In this document: piece after piece, positions 10,902-21,965 of the stretch
Layout: each line of letters starts with the position of its first letter
Numbering within the stretch: the stretch's first letter is position 1
DNA from: Echria macrotheca
Taxonomy: Eukaryota > Ascomycota > Sordariomycetes > Sordariales > Schizotheciaceae
Direction: 5' to 3'
Assembly (NCBI GenBank): GCA_030411725.1
Contig: MU839830.1
Location: 62,001 to 126,000, forward strand
Length of the DNA stretch: 64,000 nucleotides
Program-made: the position numbers and the translations under genes
Notes under the pieces: generated by a model
What the model was told of the DNA's origin: nothing
The model's database searches: none
What the model saw: only the letters and a program-made list of their open reading frames with translations

Positions 10902-12513
10902 AAGAACTCAACTAACACTTTGATAAGGAACGGTACATGATCTTTATCACTTTCCCTCGGATTGCCTCGGACTTCCATTCACTCAGTGATATCGCATGGT
11001 ACATCAGCCCCTACTACATCACGAGCTGCACGGGCAACTTCCTTTGGGGCCGCCTCTACTCAATCTACCATGTCAGGCCAGTGTTTCTACTCGGTGCGGT
11101 CATCTTTGCGGCTGGTGTGAGCATCTCTGGCTCGGCACCGTCAACAATACCTTTCGTTATCGGGCGCTTCCTCACCGGTCTTGGCGCGCCGGCTCTCCTC
11201 TCCGGCTGCATGTCGATGTTATTGACGATTACACCCCACAAAAAGCGACAGGCGATCGAAACCGTGTACTCGATGACTTATGGAGCGTTTGGCCCCTTGG
11301 CTGGCCTCCTTATTAGCGGAATCCTGACAGATTTCGTTACTTGGCGATGGTGCTTTTGGCTCCCGTATGTCTTTTTCCGTGTTCGCATTTCTAAAAGATT
11401 AGTATTGACCATGGTTGTGGTAGACTCCCTATTGGCTTCGTGGCCATATTTGTCATCTTTGTGTACCTTAGAGTCGCCATCCCCCCTCCCGAACGAGAAC
11501 GGGTTGCGCAGCGGGAACAGATCAACCGACTTCAGCTCCCCAGCGTTTTCTTCTTTCTCGTCGCCAATATCCTCCTGCTTTTGGCTCTGCAATGGGGTAG
11601 TGCAGATTTCGAGTGGTCCAACTACCGCATCATCTTCCTTTTCGCTTCTGCCGGCGTTGCCATGGCGGTATTTGGGGCCCTCCAGATCCACTACGGAGAC
11701 AAGGCGCTGGTGGTCCTACGTCTCGTTCGACAACGCAGCATCGCGTGCGCCATTCTAACTTCCCTTTGCACCGGAGGCTGCCAATCATTCATCTTAGCAT
11801 GCGCCTCCATCTGGGCGCGGGTCATTCAAAATGCTACCGCTCTTCGATCCGGTGCCGCCCTTTTGCCGATGGCCTTCGCTCTTTCAGCCGGGGCCCTCTT
11901 GGCCAGTCACATAACGCGAAAAATTAATTATTTTGTACCTGTCATGATAGGCAGCGCGGCCATCAGCTCAATCGCGATTGGCCTACTCACCAGCTTGCAA
12001 GTGGACCCGGGTTATGACACGCCAATAGGTCTCCTCGCTCTCTTCGGCTTCGGTATTGGAGCGGGCCAGGTCATCCCCGATCTGATCATAAAGACCGTGG
12101 CTGAAGGAACCGATGTCTCGATCGCCGTAAATATTGCGTTTTCGGCCAGCGAACTGGGAGGGGCCATCTTCGTCCCCGTCGGCCTAGCGATATTCAACAC
12201 GTACTTCAGGAGCGCTCTTCAGTTTTATGGCGACGCAGTACCTCCCCTTCATCAGGACTTTCCCAGCTTCGCCATCTCTTTTCTCCTTCAATCTGCGGCC
12301 GGGCCGGGAGGGGGGGATTTTGAGCATGCCGAGCGCATTGTGGAAAACCTAATCTTGCAGCTGTTCAATGACTCCCTCCGCAAGGGGCTCTATGTTGCGC
12401 TTGCTCTCTCCGCGGCAGCTTTAGTGACGGCACTGGGGTCGAAGTGGACAAGGCTAAAGAAGAGAGCGGAACCGGATCTCGAGATTCAAATGGCACCAAA
12501 GACCACCTCATAG
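10653..12513 (+). CDS. MFS transporter, drug:H+ antiporter type (14-TM)
   Basis: Exons 10653-10862, 10928-11364 and 11424-12513 give 578 aa, a normal length for the 14-helix DHA2 family. TM1 is RLLIGIVALGSIAFLVAM in exon 1. The first intron (65 nt, GTAAGG donor, CTAAC branch sequence) joins it in phase 0 to ERYMIFITFPRIASDFHSL, then SDIAWYISPYY and GRFLTGLGAPALLSGCMSM (the motif C region), all at family positions. The second intron is 59 nt and restores FWLPLPIGFVAIF. The ATG at 10937 would lose TM1 and is not the start. The transporter should sit in the plasma or vacuolar membrane and export small molecules; its substrate is unknown. The start at 10653 lies inside the open frame of the upstream trypsin-like gene, and the complete fused model 8550-12513 is open for 1261 codons. 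An out-of-frame ATG at 10538 is another possible beginning if a base is missing. Confidence 0.85.
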
Positions 12514-12963
12514 TCCACGGAACTCAACACATACAGCAGCATCGTCGGCATTAGGTACGGTCTCGGTAGCGGTTCGGGAAACTTTAACAGCTCGCAAGTT
12601 TCAAAGGATATGCGGAAAGGAGATTTATCGTCCGTGGTCGCTGATTTCCATTACTTCTTGGTTCCCATGGAATTGAGGTTATTGCAATTACATTTCCTTC
12701 ATGTTGGATGTCTGGGCCGAGTTCCGATTACAAGTGAGACAACTAAAGACTTCCCATCGTCACGAACATTTCAGTCCGTTTTCTGAGATCACGACAGTCG
12801 ATTCTACTATCAACTACCCACTCAACACGCTAAATCCAAACCGAACAGAAAACAGGATCATGGATGTTGACAAGATAACATGTGTAATGACAGACTAAAA
12901 AAACTACTCCAAGGAATAAGACATCAAAAACACCACCAATCCTGGTTACTACCTTCCTGGACC
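12514..12963. other. Convergent intergenic region
   Basis: 3' flanks of two convergent genes, A/T-richer than the coding sequence around it. Nothing else recognised. Confidence 0.5.
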
Positions 12964-13727
12964 TCAGTTCTTGCAGCGGCGCCACTGCAGGTGGTAGTAC
13001 TGCGTGTACTTGAGATCGGCCGAATCAACCTGCGAGGACAAATCAGAATAGTTGCTCACGGCAGTGAAGTTGAAGGAGCCACTAACAGTCAGCAGCGCAG
13101 GCTGGGGCGTGCCGATGGGAACGATGCCGATGCTGCTCTTGATGTTGAGCATGCCCTCGGCGCCGCACGGCGACCACACGGTGGACTCAATACCGATGGT
13201 ATCTTCCTTAAAGTAGTCGTCGAACTCGGGGCCCTGGAACCACACCTCGCGATCGACCTGGCTGTGGTCGCCCGAAAAGTAGTAGGTGGCCTTGGAGTAG
13301 CCCTTGGTGTTGGCGGGCAGACCGACGTAGCCGCGGTAGTCGGCCTGGAAGACGCCGAACCTGTTGGATGATGGGTGCGTGAGACACACAGACGTGGTGA
13401 TCAACAAGAGGGGGGAATAAGGTAAACTCACTGCCAACCCTGGGGGAAGTGGAGCTTCAGGTTGATCTGGCAAGAAGCCCGGGTCTGGGCCGGGGACACG
13501 CCCGGGCCCGACTGGGCAATGTACTTGTCGAAGAACAGGGTGATGAGCTGCTTGTCGTCGGAGATGGCCTGGCCAACGCTGTTCTGGGGGCATCCGCTGC
13601 CGCCGTAGTTGACGCCGACGAGCGAGACCTGGTCGAGGGGAGGGGTGGACCGCTCCTCGACGGGCACGGCCGAGACAAGGCTGACGATGCCGCTGAGGGC
13701 AGCAAGGGCAAGGGTGTTGAAGAGCAT
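12964..13727 (-). CDS. Secreted DUF4360 protein
   Basis: Exons 13432-13727 and 12964-13360 on the minus strand with a 71-nt GTGAGT...AACAG intron; 230 aa. Signal peptide MLFNTLALAALSGIVSLVSA, then the DUF4360 pattern: VNYGGSGCPQNS, a SGPG segment, CQINLKLHFPQGWQ across the splice, ADYRGYVGL, ATYYFSG, STVWSPCGAEGMLNI, and a C-terminal QWRRC. Cys in each block suggest disulphides, as in the family. These small extracellular proteins are widespread in ascomycetes and have no established activity. The region before the ATG to about 13870 is pyrimidine-rich on the minus strand, as expected of a leader. Confidence 0.92.
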
Positions 13728-15091
13728 CTTGGAAGGTGCGCAAGAGCAGAGGAAAGCTGAGAGTGAATATGTGGGTCTGAGCGAGCGACTTGAACGACCG
13801 TGAGGGTTCTTGAGATCTTGGTGAGAAGAGAAGACCATCCCACAAGCTCGGCGGAAGAATTGCATCCTTTATACACCTATCTGGCGACCGACCGGCAGAG
13901 CTGGGTAACCCCAAAGTTCCTCAAAAACACCAGCCCGCGACATCTCCGAAGGCGCTGTCGAAAGGAATCATCATCAGCCGTGATGCTTCCGAGCTCTCTC
14001 CATCCGACTCCGCCGCCCAGGGAGAGCCTATCAGCCGTCGACGAGCCAAAGAAAGATCGAGGCGTAGGCGGAGAGGGCGGCCACCTGACGGGCCGGGATC
14101 TCCATCGACAGCGACGATTGAACGATCCAAGGAAATGAAGGTATCTAGCAGTCTCGGCCCTCCGATCGATCTTCACATCGCGATAGGCCAGGCTTCCCCA
14201 GAGTCTCGACCGCACGTGGCGCGGAACAAAGACCATGCGGACAGCCTTGGGCCAGACCGGCTCAGGGGTAGAGGGTCAGCCCAATACATACCCAAAAGAA
14301 CAAAACCGTTAGCTAAAAAGAACAGAAGTCACGTACCGAGTGCGGCAGAACAAGGCATTCTTACGGCGAATGGGCAACGATACCTGAATGCGGGCCGAGG
14401 GGGGGCAATCCTGATTGGAAGACCCCTGAAGATGTGCCCCGTTCAGCCCCAGTTCTCGGAGCAGACGCCGTTGGCGACCGGCCAGTCGGTAGGCATGCCC
14501 TTCACGGAATATTCCGACGTCGAATCTTTTTCTCCGAGACTTATGGGCTGAGAGAAGTGCGCAGCCGCCCGTCATGACTTTTTTGTCGAATGGTTCGGAC
14601 GGCTTTGCTGGGCAATCTCCGAATGCCCTCACTCGCACCCAATCGATATATCCATGCTTCTTCTGCACGTGGAGGAGACGGCGCATCGACACAGCTGAAA
14701 AGCTGCCCATTTTATGTAATCGATTCGGTTGACCCGACGGCTTTTCTTTTCACATGCATCTACCAGTCGAAGGACATATGGATGAACGCAGGCAAGAAAA
14801 GGGGGAGGTTCGTATCCAGCTCTTTAGCCCCCACGATCCATCGAGACCATCAACTCTCTCGTCACCCTTCAGCCCTAACAAACTGAGCCCATTTCTTCAC
14901 GTTTTCTTGGTACAATCTAATCTCTGCACCCATCACGTTCGCATATTATCGTCTCTCTACCAATGACTGTCACGATCTTCCGTCAGTCAGCCTGGATTCT
15001 AGATGGAAGAACCCATGAGAAGAATCAGATAGGGGACAGCTGGGACTACCAGGTTTGTATCCAAAAAGTATTCAGAAAAAATCTTTCCGGT
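13728..15091. other. Gene-free interval
   Basis: 1.36 kb between the start of the DUF4360 gene and the end of the DUF4246 gene. Short ORFs on both strands have Arg/Pro/Ser-rich random composition. No repeat or RNA gene recognised. Confidence 0.5.
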
Positions 15092-17392
15092 TCAGTGCTC
15101 ACAAAAGCTGTACTCGACCGTCCGCCAGTTCTCTATCGCCTCGCCCTGAAAGGCGGAACGAGTGGCCATCAACTTGCTCCGGTGCTCCTCGGCCTCCTCG
15201 CGCGTCATCAGGAAATCATCCCCGAACTCGCTGCGCACCATGTTCATGATCTCAGGCGGAAGTTTTCCACCCCCCAGCTTCCCCTGGGCCAAGGCTTCAT
15301 CGAGGTGGCCCTCTCCGAAACCTTTGTCGAGCAGCAAATGGGCCATTTCCGGCGGGAACCCAGACACGTCGACGCCCTTGCCTTCCTTGGCTCGAAACAC
15401 ACGGTCGTCCCACCACTCGGCCTGCTGGGGCGGCACGTTGGCCGTGCTGATAATCCGCGTGAGCGGGTCGACCAGCCAGAGCGCGATGAACCTCCGATGA
15501 CCCGGCTTCGTCTTGTCCTTGAGCTCGAACCCAGACACGCGGTGGTGGAATACATTGGGGAACGCGAGCAGACGGCCCTGGGGCGTCATGACGCTGCCGT
15601 AGTTCTGGAGACATGGGCTGCCGCTGCCCCCGAGCTTCACGCCGTAGACGCTCTGCATCCACTGGTAATTGCCCTGGCCGACGTCGAAATCATCCTGGTA
15701 GTGGCTGGTGATGGTCCGGAAGTACAGCTGGCTGTCGGTGATGTTCTCCGAGTCGATGTAGTACAGCGCCGTGGCGACGATGTGCTCGTTCATCTGGCCC
15801 TCGACATGCCATCCTCCCGGGGCAAACTCTGGCTTCTCGGGCGTCAGCTCAATGGGTGCCATCTTGACGATGATCTGGAGGCCGGTATCCTTGAATCGCT
15901 CCCGGAGCGTCTTGGACCGCCTGACCTTGTAGCTTTTGACCTTGGTTTCCTCAAAGTCCGGAGCCGGTTCCTGGAGCGGCTGTCGCATCTCACTCCAGCG
16001 GTCGTGGTCTTTCCAGTCCTTGTCTCGCTTTTCCCTTTCATTCATGTTCTCTTCGGGCATGTCCTCGCCTGCTTTCGTGGCTGCCTCCTGGGCCAGCATC
16101 TCCTCCACCGAAGGAGGGACCCAGTGTTCCGGGTTGTCGTCGCTGTCTGCCGTCAGCTCGCACTCTTGGATCTACCAGCTGGGAGAACTCACTCAGGAGC
16201 CCCGGGTATCATTCGGGGTTCATGCCGGCCAGGGCCATCAAGGCTGTAACTGCCTCGCACACTGGAATGAGGATCAGCCCGTTTACACATTGCGGCATGG
16301 CAAACAGTTCGTGGGGCCGACATACTTGTATTGCACAAGACATTGATCCCACATGGGCAACGCCGTCTCGATGAGCTTTTCGACCGTCTTGTAAATGTCG
16401 CCATAGTTGTTCGGGTGCAGGTTATTGATGTAGCTGGTGATCCGGACGCCGCCTTCGGGGGTGAAGGCAACATTGGATGGCAGCCACTGATAGGTCGTCG
16501 ACCAGTACGACTTGTGGATGCCCGAGCCCCCTATGGACAAACTATAATCGAACGCCGTCCTTTGGTACCGGACCGACCGCTCGACCGGCTCGACCTCCCA
16601 GGCCTTCTGGCGGGGGATGACGTCCCCCTTTCCGGCCCAATTGTCGATGGCATCCTCGACGCCGACGACCTCGTCCTCGAAGAAACGGGAACGGCCGTAC
16701 ACCAGCGGATACATGGACGGGTGGACCAGGTCCTGGACGGTCTCGTCGGTGTTGGGGTGCCAATCGGGGTTCGATGCCTGATCGGCCTTCAGGCGGGCAA
16801 AGGCGTCCTGAAGAGCCGCGTGCAGCTCGGACGACACGAGGCCATCGGACTTGGCAATGCTGAAAGTCGCATCCAGAGTCGGCACGATACCAGTCTTGTT
16901 AAAGTGCTCGGCCTTTTGCCGCAACTCGAGGATGCACTATTCGGCGAGTTTCTGGATCAGTAGCAGCACACCAATGGTGAGCGAAAGTGGCTGGTGTCCT
17001 ACATAATCGACCGAGCTCCCATCGAGGATGTTCCTGGACATCTTGGGCCCACGCCCGAGCATGGCCTCCCGATCCTCCTCGCGCGCAAAATGGAAACGAC
17101 CCGTGTCGAGATTGTTGATGCGCTCCCACAGATCCTCGTCCGGCCAGGCCAGGGCCTCCTCGCGCCACTTGGCGACGATGTCTTGATCAAAAACCTTGAC
17201 GTGCCAGTCGGGCTTGTCGGTCAGACGGTCCATGACCAGCATCATGGCGACCTCGCGGACGAGGAGCATGGCCGAGTCGGCGCCGTAGCAGTTGTAGTGG
17301 ATGCCGGTCGGGTAGAGCTCGCGCGACTCGTCGTCGATCTGGTCGAGCCAGCGCAGGTCGAGGTTCCAGCCGGGATACTTGTTGGCCGGCAT
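15092..17392 (-). CDS. DUF4246 protein, with one unresolved junction
   Basis: Minus-strand exons 17003-17392 (start MPANKYPGWNLDLRW), 16326-16936, 16192-16261 and about 15092-16165, roughly 714 aa. Introns 16937-17002 (GTAGGA) and 16262-16325 (GTATGT) join in frame. Hallmarks are VGVEDAIDNWAGKG, YQWLPSNVAFTPEGGVRI, YINNLHP, IVKMAPIELTPEKPEF, GGWHVEGQMNEHI, ALYYIDSENIT, GRLLAFPNVFHHRV, KPGHRRFIALWLVDP and ISTANVPPQQAEWW. The HVEG...NEHI and HRV...GHRR blocks resemble the metal and cosubstrate regions of 2-oxoglutarate oxygenase-like folds; this is inference, and the family has no proven activity. After RMIPGAPE at 16192 the frame meets TGA and resumes at ECELTADSDD near 16165. The 26 bases between are too short for an intron and out of frame, so an indel or local lesion is likely. 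Confidence 0.85.
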
Positions 17393-19226
17393 TTTGGGCA
17401 ATTGAACTTCGCGTCGGCTGCTTCTGTGGACCGAATTTGGGCACACGGAAATGCGCCGCAGGATGAGAATGGAGATAGATTCGTGGTTTATATGTTTGTA
17501 AAGTCTCAACCCCTGAAGACATGCTAACACGGGAGTACCGGTACACGAAATGGAGTCATCGTCTGCCTGGAGCCCGCCGTTCGGATCCGCACACGTGCAG
17601 GCAACAACGCCCACTCCGGACATGCGAGCGGCCCGGTTCCTGGCTGTGCGAACTGACCAATCAGAACCGTTATTACTTCAAGGACCAAACTTTTGTTGTT
17701 TTTCATGCCTCAATCTAGATAGAGACACAAGGAGTTGGTCCGAATCGGACTGAATACCTAGGTAAGTAGATTATGCTGGGATTGTATCCCGCATTGCAAA
17801 GGGGAAATCTGTTCCAGGAGACTCGTGACTCTGAGAGCTAGGTCTAGGAACTTTTACTTCTCTTCCAATAAGATACAAGCGCCCCTCGAATGTAGTGTCC
17901 CACATGAACAAAAAAGCTTTTTTAAAAGGAACTATCACGTATCACCTCTGCAGCTCTGCAATTCATTGCACATATATACCTCAGAGCTGCGGTGCATACA
18001 TGCATGCAGGTATAAAACGTCAGATACACACATGACAATGATGACATAAGTGCCTACCTACCTATCTAGACAACCTCTGAAAGCTAGGTAGTTTGAGATT
18101 ACCTACGAAAGAGAGCAAATACAAGTCGTTCGCATATGCAAGTCACATGTACGTCAGCTACCTATATACATTATACATACGAGCAAACTCAATCTAGGTA
18201 GCCATCAAGGGTGAAATAGTATAGGTAGGTTCGAAATCTACAAAATCGGTATATCCGTACAACAAAAACGTCCATGACCTTCAAAAACTCCAAGATGATT
18301 TTTTTTTAACAAGTTTAACCCTAAAACAAAAAGATCTCTCCACGTTTTTTCTCTCGAAGAAGTGCAGCTAAAGATGCTTGTTTAGTGGAAGAGGAGGATG
18401 GCCCTGTGGCCGTGGCTAAATACAGTGCGGCCTGGGTCCTTGCGTGCCTTCCATCTAGACCTAGCCTGGGGTGCTCATGCCTGGCCCTACACTCTTTAAA
18501 AGCCTGGTAGAAAAAGCAGAACGACATAGTCACGGCCCTTGCTGGGGGTCGTGCTGGTATATAACCACAGTTGGGGTTCCAAGGTGCCGACCTTAGAATT
18601 CTGGCGATCCTTTTGGAATTTGAGGCTGGCTAAATTGGGTGTGGTCCCGCGACCAAGTCGTCACAGTTATTAATACGGTTTGGATTTGTACTTTTAGTTC
18701 TAGTCTTTACGGGGGTATCCGAGATCACATAGACAACTGCACGCGTTAAATAGCCGCGAGCGTATGTGTTGGTTGTCCCCCTTTTCCCTAGATTATACCA
18801 GCGTTTTCGTTGAGAACAATTCCGGATTACATGCAGCTTTATATCGCCTTTATACCATGCGGAATTGTTAAAATGCTCGTATCTGTCTGGTTGGGGCTGC
18901 CCACTCGTCAGAAGCCGGGCCTACCTGCGTCGGTCCTATTGGAGGATATTCGACGAGACAAGCGCACACGCGATACCAGAAAGTACTCCAGCACGCAGTG
19001 ACTAGATAGCTACTCCTGGTGGATGCGCAGAAACGGAGACTCCGGAGCAGACACACCGGGATGGAGAGGGATCCATTGCAGGCATCTTTTTTCAGAGGGC
19101 ACGAAAGATTCGGGCTCGATAATAATAGAACAGATGTTGCCCCCTTCTCGACGTCGCTTTTCGTTGGAGTTTTCCGAGCTCGTTTGGTTGCGGCGTTAGG
19201 TCCGGTCCTCAAAGATATCGGCGCCT
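17393..19226. other. A/T-rich gene-free interval
   Basis: 1.8 kb with no credible gene. From about 17640 to 18850 the sequence is visibly A/T-richer than its neighbours, with oligo-A/T runs (e.g. 18299-18307). A 70-codon minus-strand ORF at 18321-18533 is not recognisable. It may contain decayed repeat DNA, but no terminal repeats were found. Confidence 0.5.
17757..18235. repeat. Scattered TAGGTA/TACCTA motifs
   Basis: Within 480 bases the words TAGGTA or TACCTA recur about eight times in both orientations: near 17757 (TACCTAGGTAAG), 18054-18063 (CCTACCTACCTATC), 18084, 18099, 18161, 18196 and 18224. They are spaced irregularly, so this is motif enrichment and not a tandem array. Confidence 0.5.
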
Positions 19227-19683
19227 ATGCTGGTGGTTGTTTCTCTCCTCGCCCTCGCGGCCCTCATCAGCCCCAGGCCCGTCCTGGCCCTCAGCGGCTC
19301 CGCCATCGCCTACCCCGTTCTGGGGGGCCAAGACCGAAGCTTGCAGGGCGGCTCACGATGCGCTGAGCGACATCGAGCTCCTCGGTCCGGAGGCCACGCC
19401 GTTCCGATCCGTGCTCAACATCCCCGGGCCGGTGACCTCGATCGTGACCCAGACGCCTAGCGGGCACGTTTTCAGCTTGATGTTGGGCGGTTGGCATGCA
19501 CGCCAGAGGGAGGCCTTTGCGCCATATCGAATCCGGGTGGCTGCTGTAGCCAGGGCTGCAGGTGCCCCCCTAACGCGCCGTGCATATGCTTTAACCCTTT
19601 CGCATGAGGACGCACAGGTTTGGAGGCAGAGCTTAGGCAAAGACAATAGTAATAATAATGAGGAGTCGAAGTTGTATACCTAA
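19227..19683 (+). CDS. Possible small secreted protein, frameshifted at a G6 tract
   Basis: The ATG at 19227 begins a good signal peptide (MLVVVSLLALAALISPRPVLA). The coding character then moves from this frame to another at CTGGGGGGCC (19320-19327), continuing ACRAAHDALSDIELLGPEA and VTSIVTQTPSGHVFSLM to a stop at 19681-19683. Removing one G would join both parts into 151 aa. The last 60 residues look less protein-like, so the true end may be earlier. No family recognised. It converges on the HET gene and overlaps its stop codon. Confidence 0.35.
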
Positions 19684-21965
19684 AAAGGCTCCATGCCAAG
19701 TCGTCGATGGTCGCGTGGTGGTGGCCCGGCTGCGCGACCCGGAGGGTCCGACCTGATTGGGAGCGTGAATGGTTGTGACGCGGGCGGAGGGCCGGTGGGA
19801 GGCTGAACAGCCTGCTTGGGCTGCCTCGCCCTCCTGGCATAATCTCTAACCCGCGAGGGGGCGGGCGAAAAGTACGCTTCTGAGGAATTAACGTCCTCGG
19901 ATAACAGATCACGAGAAGGCTGGGCAAGATTATCCGGGCTCGTCCTTGTTGCTCTTGGACGGACGGGATCCTCCATTGTTGTCCTTGCGGCTCTCTGCCG
20001 GGCCCGGGGCTGTCCGTCATAGCCCGGCCAGTTGCTCTGGTAGTCGTCGCTGAGGCTGGGCGTTGCAACGGAGTACCGGCGACCTCGCTTCATTGGGGTG
20101 AGGGTGAAGACGTAGTTTTTGTGCGCCGTGCTGGCCGTGATACGCACCCCCAGATTCCAGTCCGGACCCAAGGTGAACAGGTAAGAATCATCTGGATAGC
20201 GGTGCGGGTCCTTGGAGCCTCTCATAATTGTCTCGAAGACGTTGGGACGTGACCGCAGGGATTCAATTGGAACTCGAAATCTTGCGAGTCGGAGCCTGAA
20301 CCCGCTCTCTCCACGTTTCGAGGCATCCATGTCCTGCGAAACAGACAGCATGTAATGAAAAGGTTCCGACAGCGCGTCCCCTGGGGTGCCGGCAATGTCT
20401 GCTCCGAGGCAGAACGAGAGGCCGATCGGGCAAACCCCCAGGCCGCCGGGCCCCGCGGCCACGGGTTCTGACTTTGATAGCAGTATATCAACACCGGGCT
20501 GCAACGTCGAAAACCTGCCTCTCGGGGAATTGAGACAATGAATGGCTGTCTGGTCCAGAGTGACGTGGGCTTGTTGGTCGTCTGAGGACTGCTTGAACGA
20601 AATCGTTGTTTGCTGGTGCATCATATTGTCCTTGTTCATGAAACGATGCAAGGCATGGTAGTCGGTCCAGGACCGGAGACAAGATATCTTCTTTCTCGTG
20701 AAGCCTGCCTGGTGCTGGAACTTTTTCTTCACCATCATGCCAGGTGGCCAGTGGCGTCTGTTGAATACGCCCGATGTGTTGTACTCAAGGACGATGGCTA
20801 CGGAATGGTCTGGCGAGTGCTCCACCTGGACGCCCTCCAGGACAACGAGCACATAACTCGCGGTTTCCAGCTTGTAGTAGTCGTCCATGGAGCCCGGGTT
20901 CCCGGGAGGCATCCGGATATAGTCAAGGTCTGGGGTTGTCCATCGCAGGTCCACGTCCGGTTCGACCGGGATGAAGGTCATGGGAAGATGCAAGTCGATA
21001 ATGGGGCCTCTGGTTTCGAAGTCCCGTTCAATGGGCTTCAGCACGTCTTGGCCCGTTTCCTTGGCCGTGGGAAATGATCTGACGATGACCCCGCGGCAGC
21101 CCGCAAAGGCTCGAGGGCTGGGAGCAAGCAGCCCAGACGCGTCCGAACAGGGCAGCTGGGGGTGACAGCCCTTGTCGGCCATCCAGGCAAAGATACTCAG
21201 ATCGTCTGACAGCGCCATGATCTCGGCTTGCAACCGCTTGAAGGCGCCGGAGCCTTCTCCGTAGACAAGAGGCATGTTGACTCCGAAAAGACCCATCAAG
21301 CAATAGGCTCCATCTTCCTCGCGTGTCGTCGTCCGTCGAGCGGCCCAGGACATGCGCTGAGCTACGCTGTACTGATGCCAGGTGCCACTTCGGCTGACCA
21401 ACGCCTCAGGATCAATACCCGCAGCCATAGAAATCTCTTCCTTGAGTTCGGAACGTCGGCCCATGTGATTCCAGTCCTTGTCAAAAAACTCAACCTCCTT
21501 CGGGGCTAGCAGTTCCTGCAGCGTCCATCCCCGAGTGAACCAGCGCGGAGTGGGCTCCCTGACAAAAGGATGGATGGGGTCGGCTTCGCTGTCCGTCGAG
21601 TTGGAGTCGGCCACTTCGTCCACGTCGTCCAGGTAGGCGTAGCAAACCACGGCCTCTTGGTACCATCGGAACATGGAGTTGATGGCCTCGTGCAGCTCGG
21701 TGCTGTCCTTCTTATCGATGCAGCATGTATCGATCCAGACGTATTCAAAGCCGTCGGCACGGGCTCGGTAGTAGAACTCGGCGATCTTGTTGTATCCTTT
21801 CATGTGCGGCCCGCTACCCCTCTCCATATCCTGGAGCGTGACCTCCTCTTCGCGCCACGTGTGGGACAAGATTGCATAGCGCAGTCCCTCGCAATTGCCC
21901 GGGAAGTTGACGATGCGGGGGATGACTTTCCTGGGGTCGCGGTTAGTGATCTCCAACAGGCGCAT
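19680..21965 (-). CDS. HET-domain protein
   Basis: Single-exon gene of 761 aa. The start is the first true ATG (21963-21965, MRLLEITNRDP). The heterokaryon-incompatibility domain covers about residues 25-245 with the diagnostic blocks YAILSHTWREEEVTLQDM, YVWIDTCCIDKKDSTELHEA, INSMFRWYQEAVVCYAYLDD, RWFTRGWTLQELLAPKEVEF, and later RMSWAARRTTTREEDGAYCL, MGLFGVNMPLVYGEG and FKRLQAEIM. This is the form found in many ascomycete paralogues; where tested, the domain triggers cell death after non-self recognition. The C-terminal 480 residues carry no known domain and end in an Arg/Pro/Ser-rich tail. No membrane segment, so cytosolic. Which partner switches it on cannot be read from the sequence; the NACHT-ankyrin gene at 24.8-29.3 kb is a neighbouring candidate. 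Confidence 0.95.
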   Translation of the reverse strand: MRLLEITNRDPRKVIPRIVNFPGNCEGLRYAILSHTWREEEVTLQDMERGSGPHMKGYNKIAEFYYRARADGFEYVWIDTCCIDKKDSTELHEAINSMFRWYQEAVVCYAYLDDVDEVADSNSTDSEADPIHPFVREPTPRWFTRGWTLQELLAPKEVEFFDKDWNHMGRRSELKEEISMAAGIDPEALVSRSGTWHQYSVAQRMSWAARRTTTREEDGAYCLMGLFGVNMPLVYGEGSGAFKRLQAEIMALSDDLSIFAWMADKGCHPQLPCSDASGLLAPSPRAFAGCRGVIVRSFPTAKETGQDVLKPIERDFETRGPIIDLHLPMTFIPVEPDVDLRWTTPDLDYIRMPPGNPGSMDDYYKLETASYVLVVLEGVQVEHSPDHSVAIVLEYNTSGVFNRRHWPPGMMVKKKFQHQAGFTRKKISCLRSWTDYHALHRFMNKDNMMHQQTTISFKQSSDDQQAHVTLDQTAIHCLNSPRGRFSTLQPGVDILLSKSEPVAAGPGGLGVCPIGLSFCLGADIAGTPGDALSEPFHYMLSVSQDMDASKRGESGFRLRLARFRVPIESLRSRPNVFETIMRGSKDPHRYPDDSYLFTLGPDWNLGVRITASTAHKNYVFTLTPMKRGRRYSVATPSLSDDYQSNWPGYDGQPRARQRAARTTMEDPVRPRATRTSPDNLAQPSRDLLSEDVNSSEAYFSPAPSRVRDYARRARQPKQAVQPPTGPPPASQPFTLPIRSDPPGRAAGPPPRDHRRLGMEPF

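Noticed and set aside
10937..10939. ATG 10937 as the start of the MFS transporter
   Set aside because: It would omit TM1, which is encoded by the upstream exon joined through a standard intron.
6854..12513. Secondary-metabolite cluster (sulfotransferase-like, hydrolase, transporter)
   Set aside because: No polyketide, peptide or terpene synthase, no P450 and no pathway regulator in the window.
18321..18533. 70-codon minus ORF as a transposase remnant
   Set aside because: No transposase motif recognised and no terminal repeats around it.
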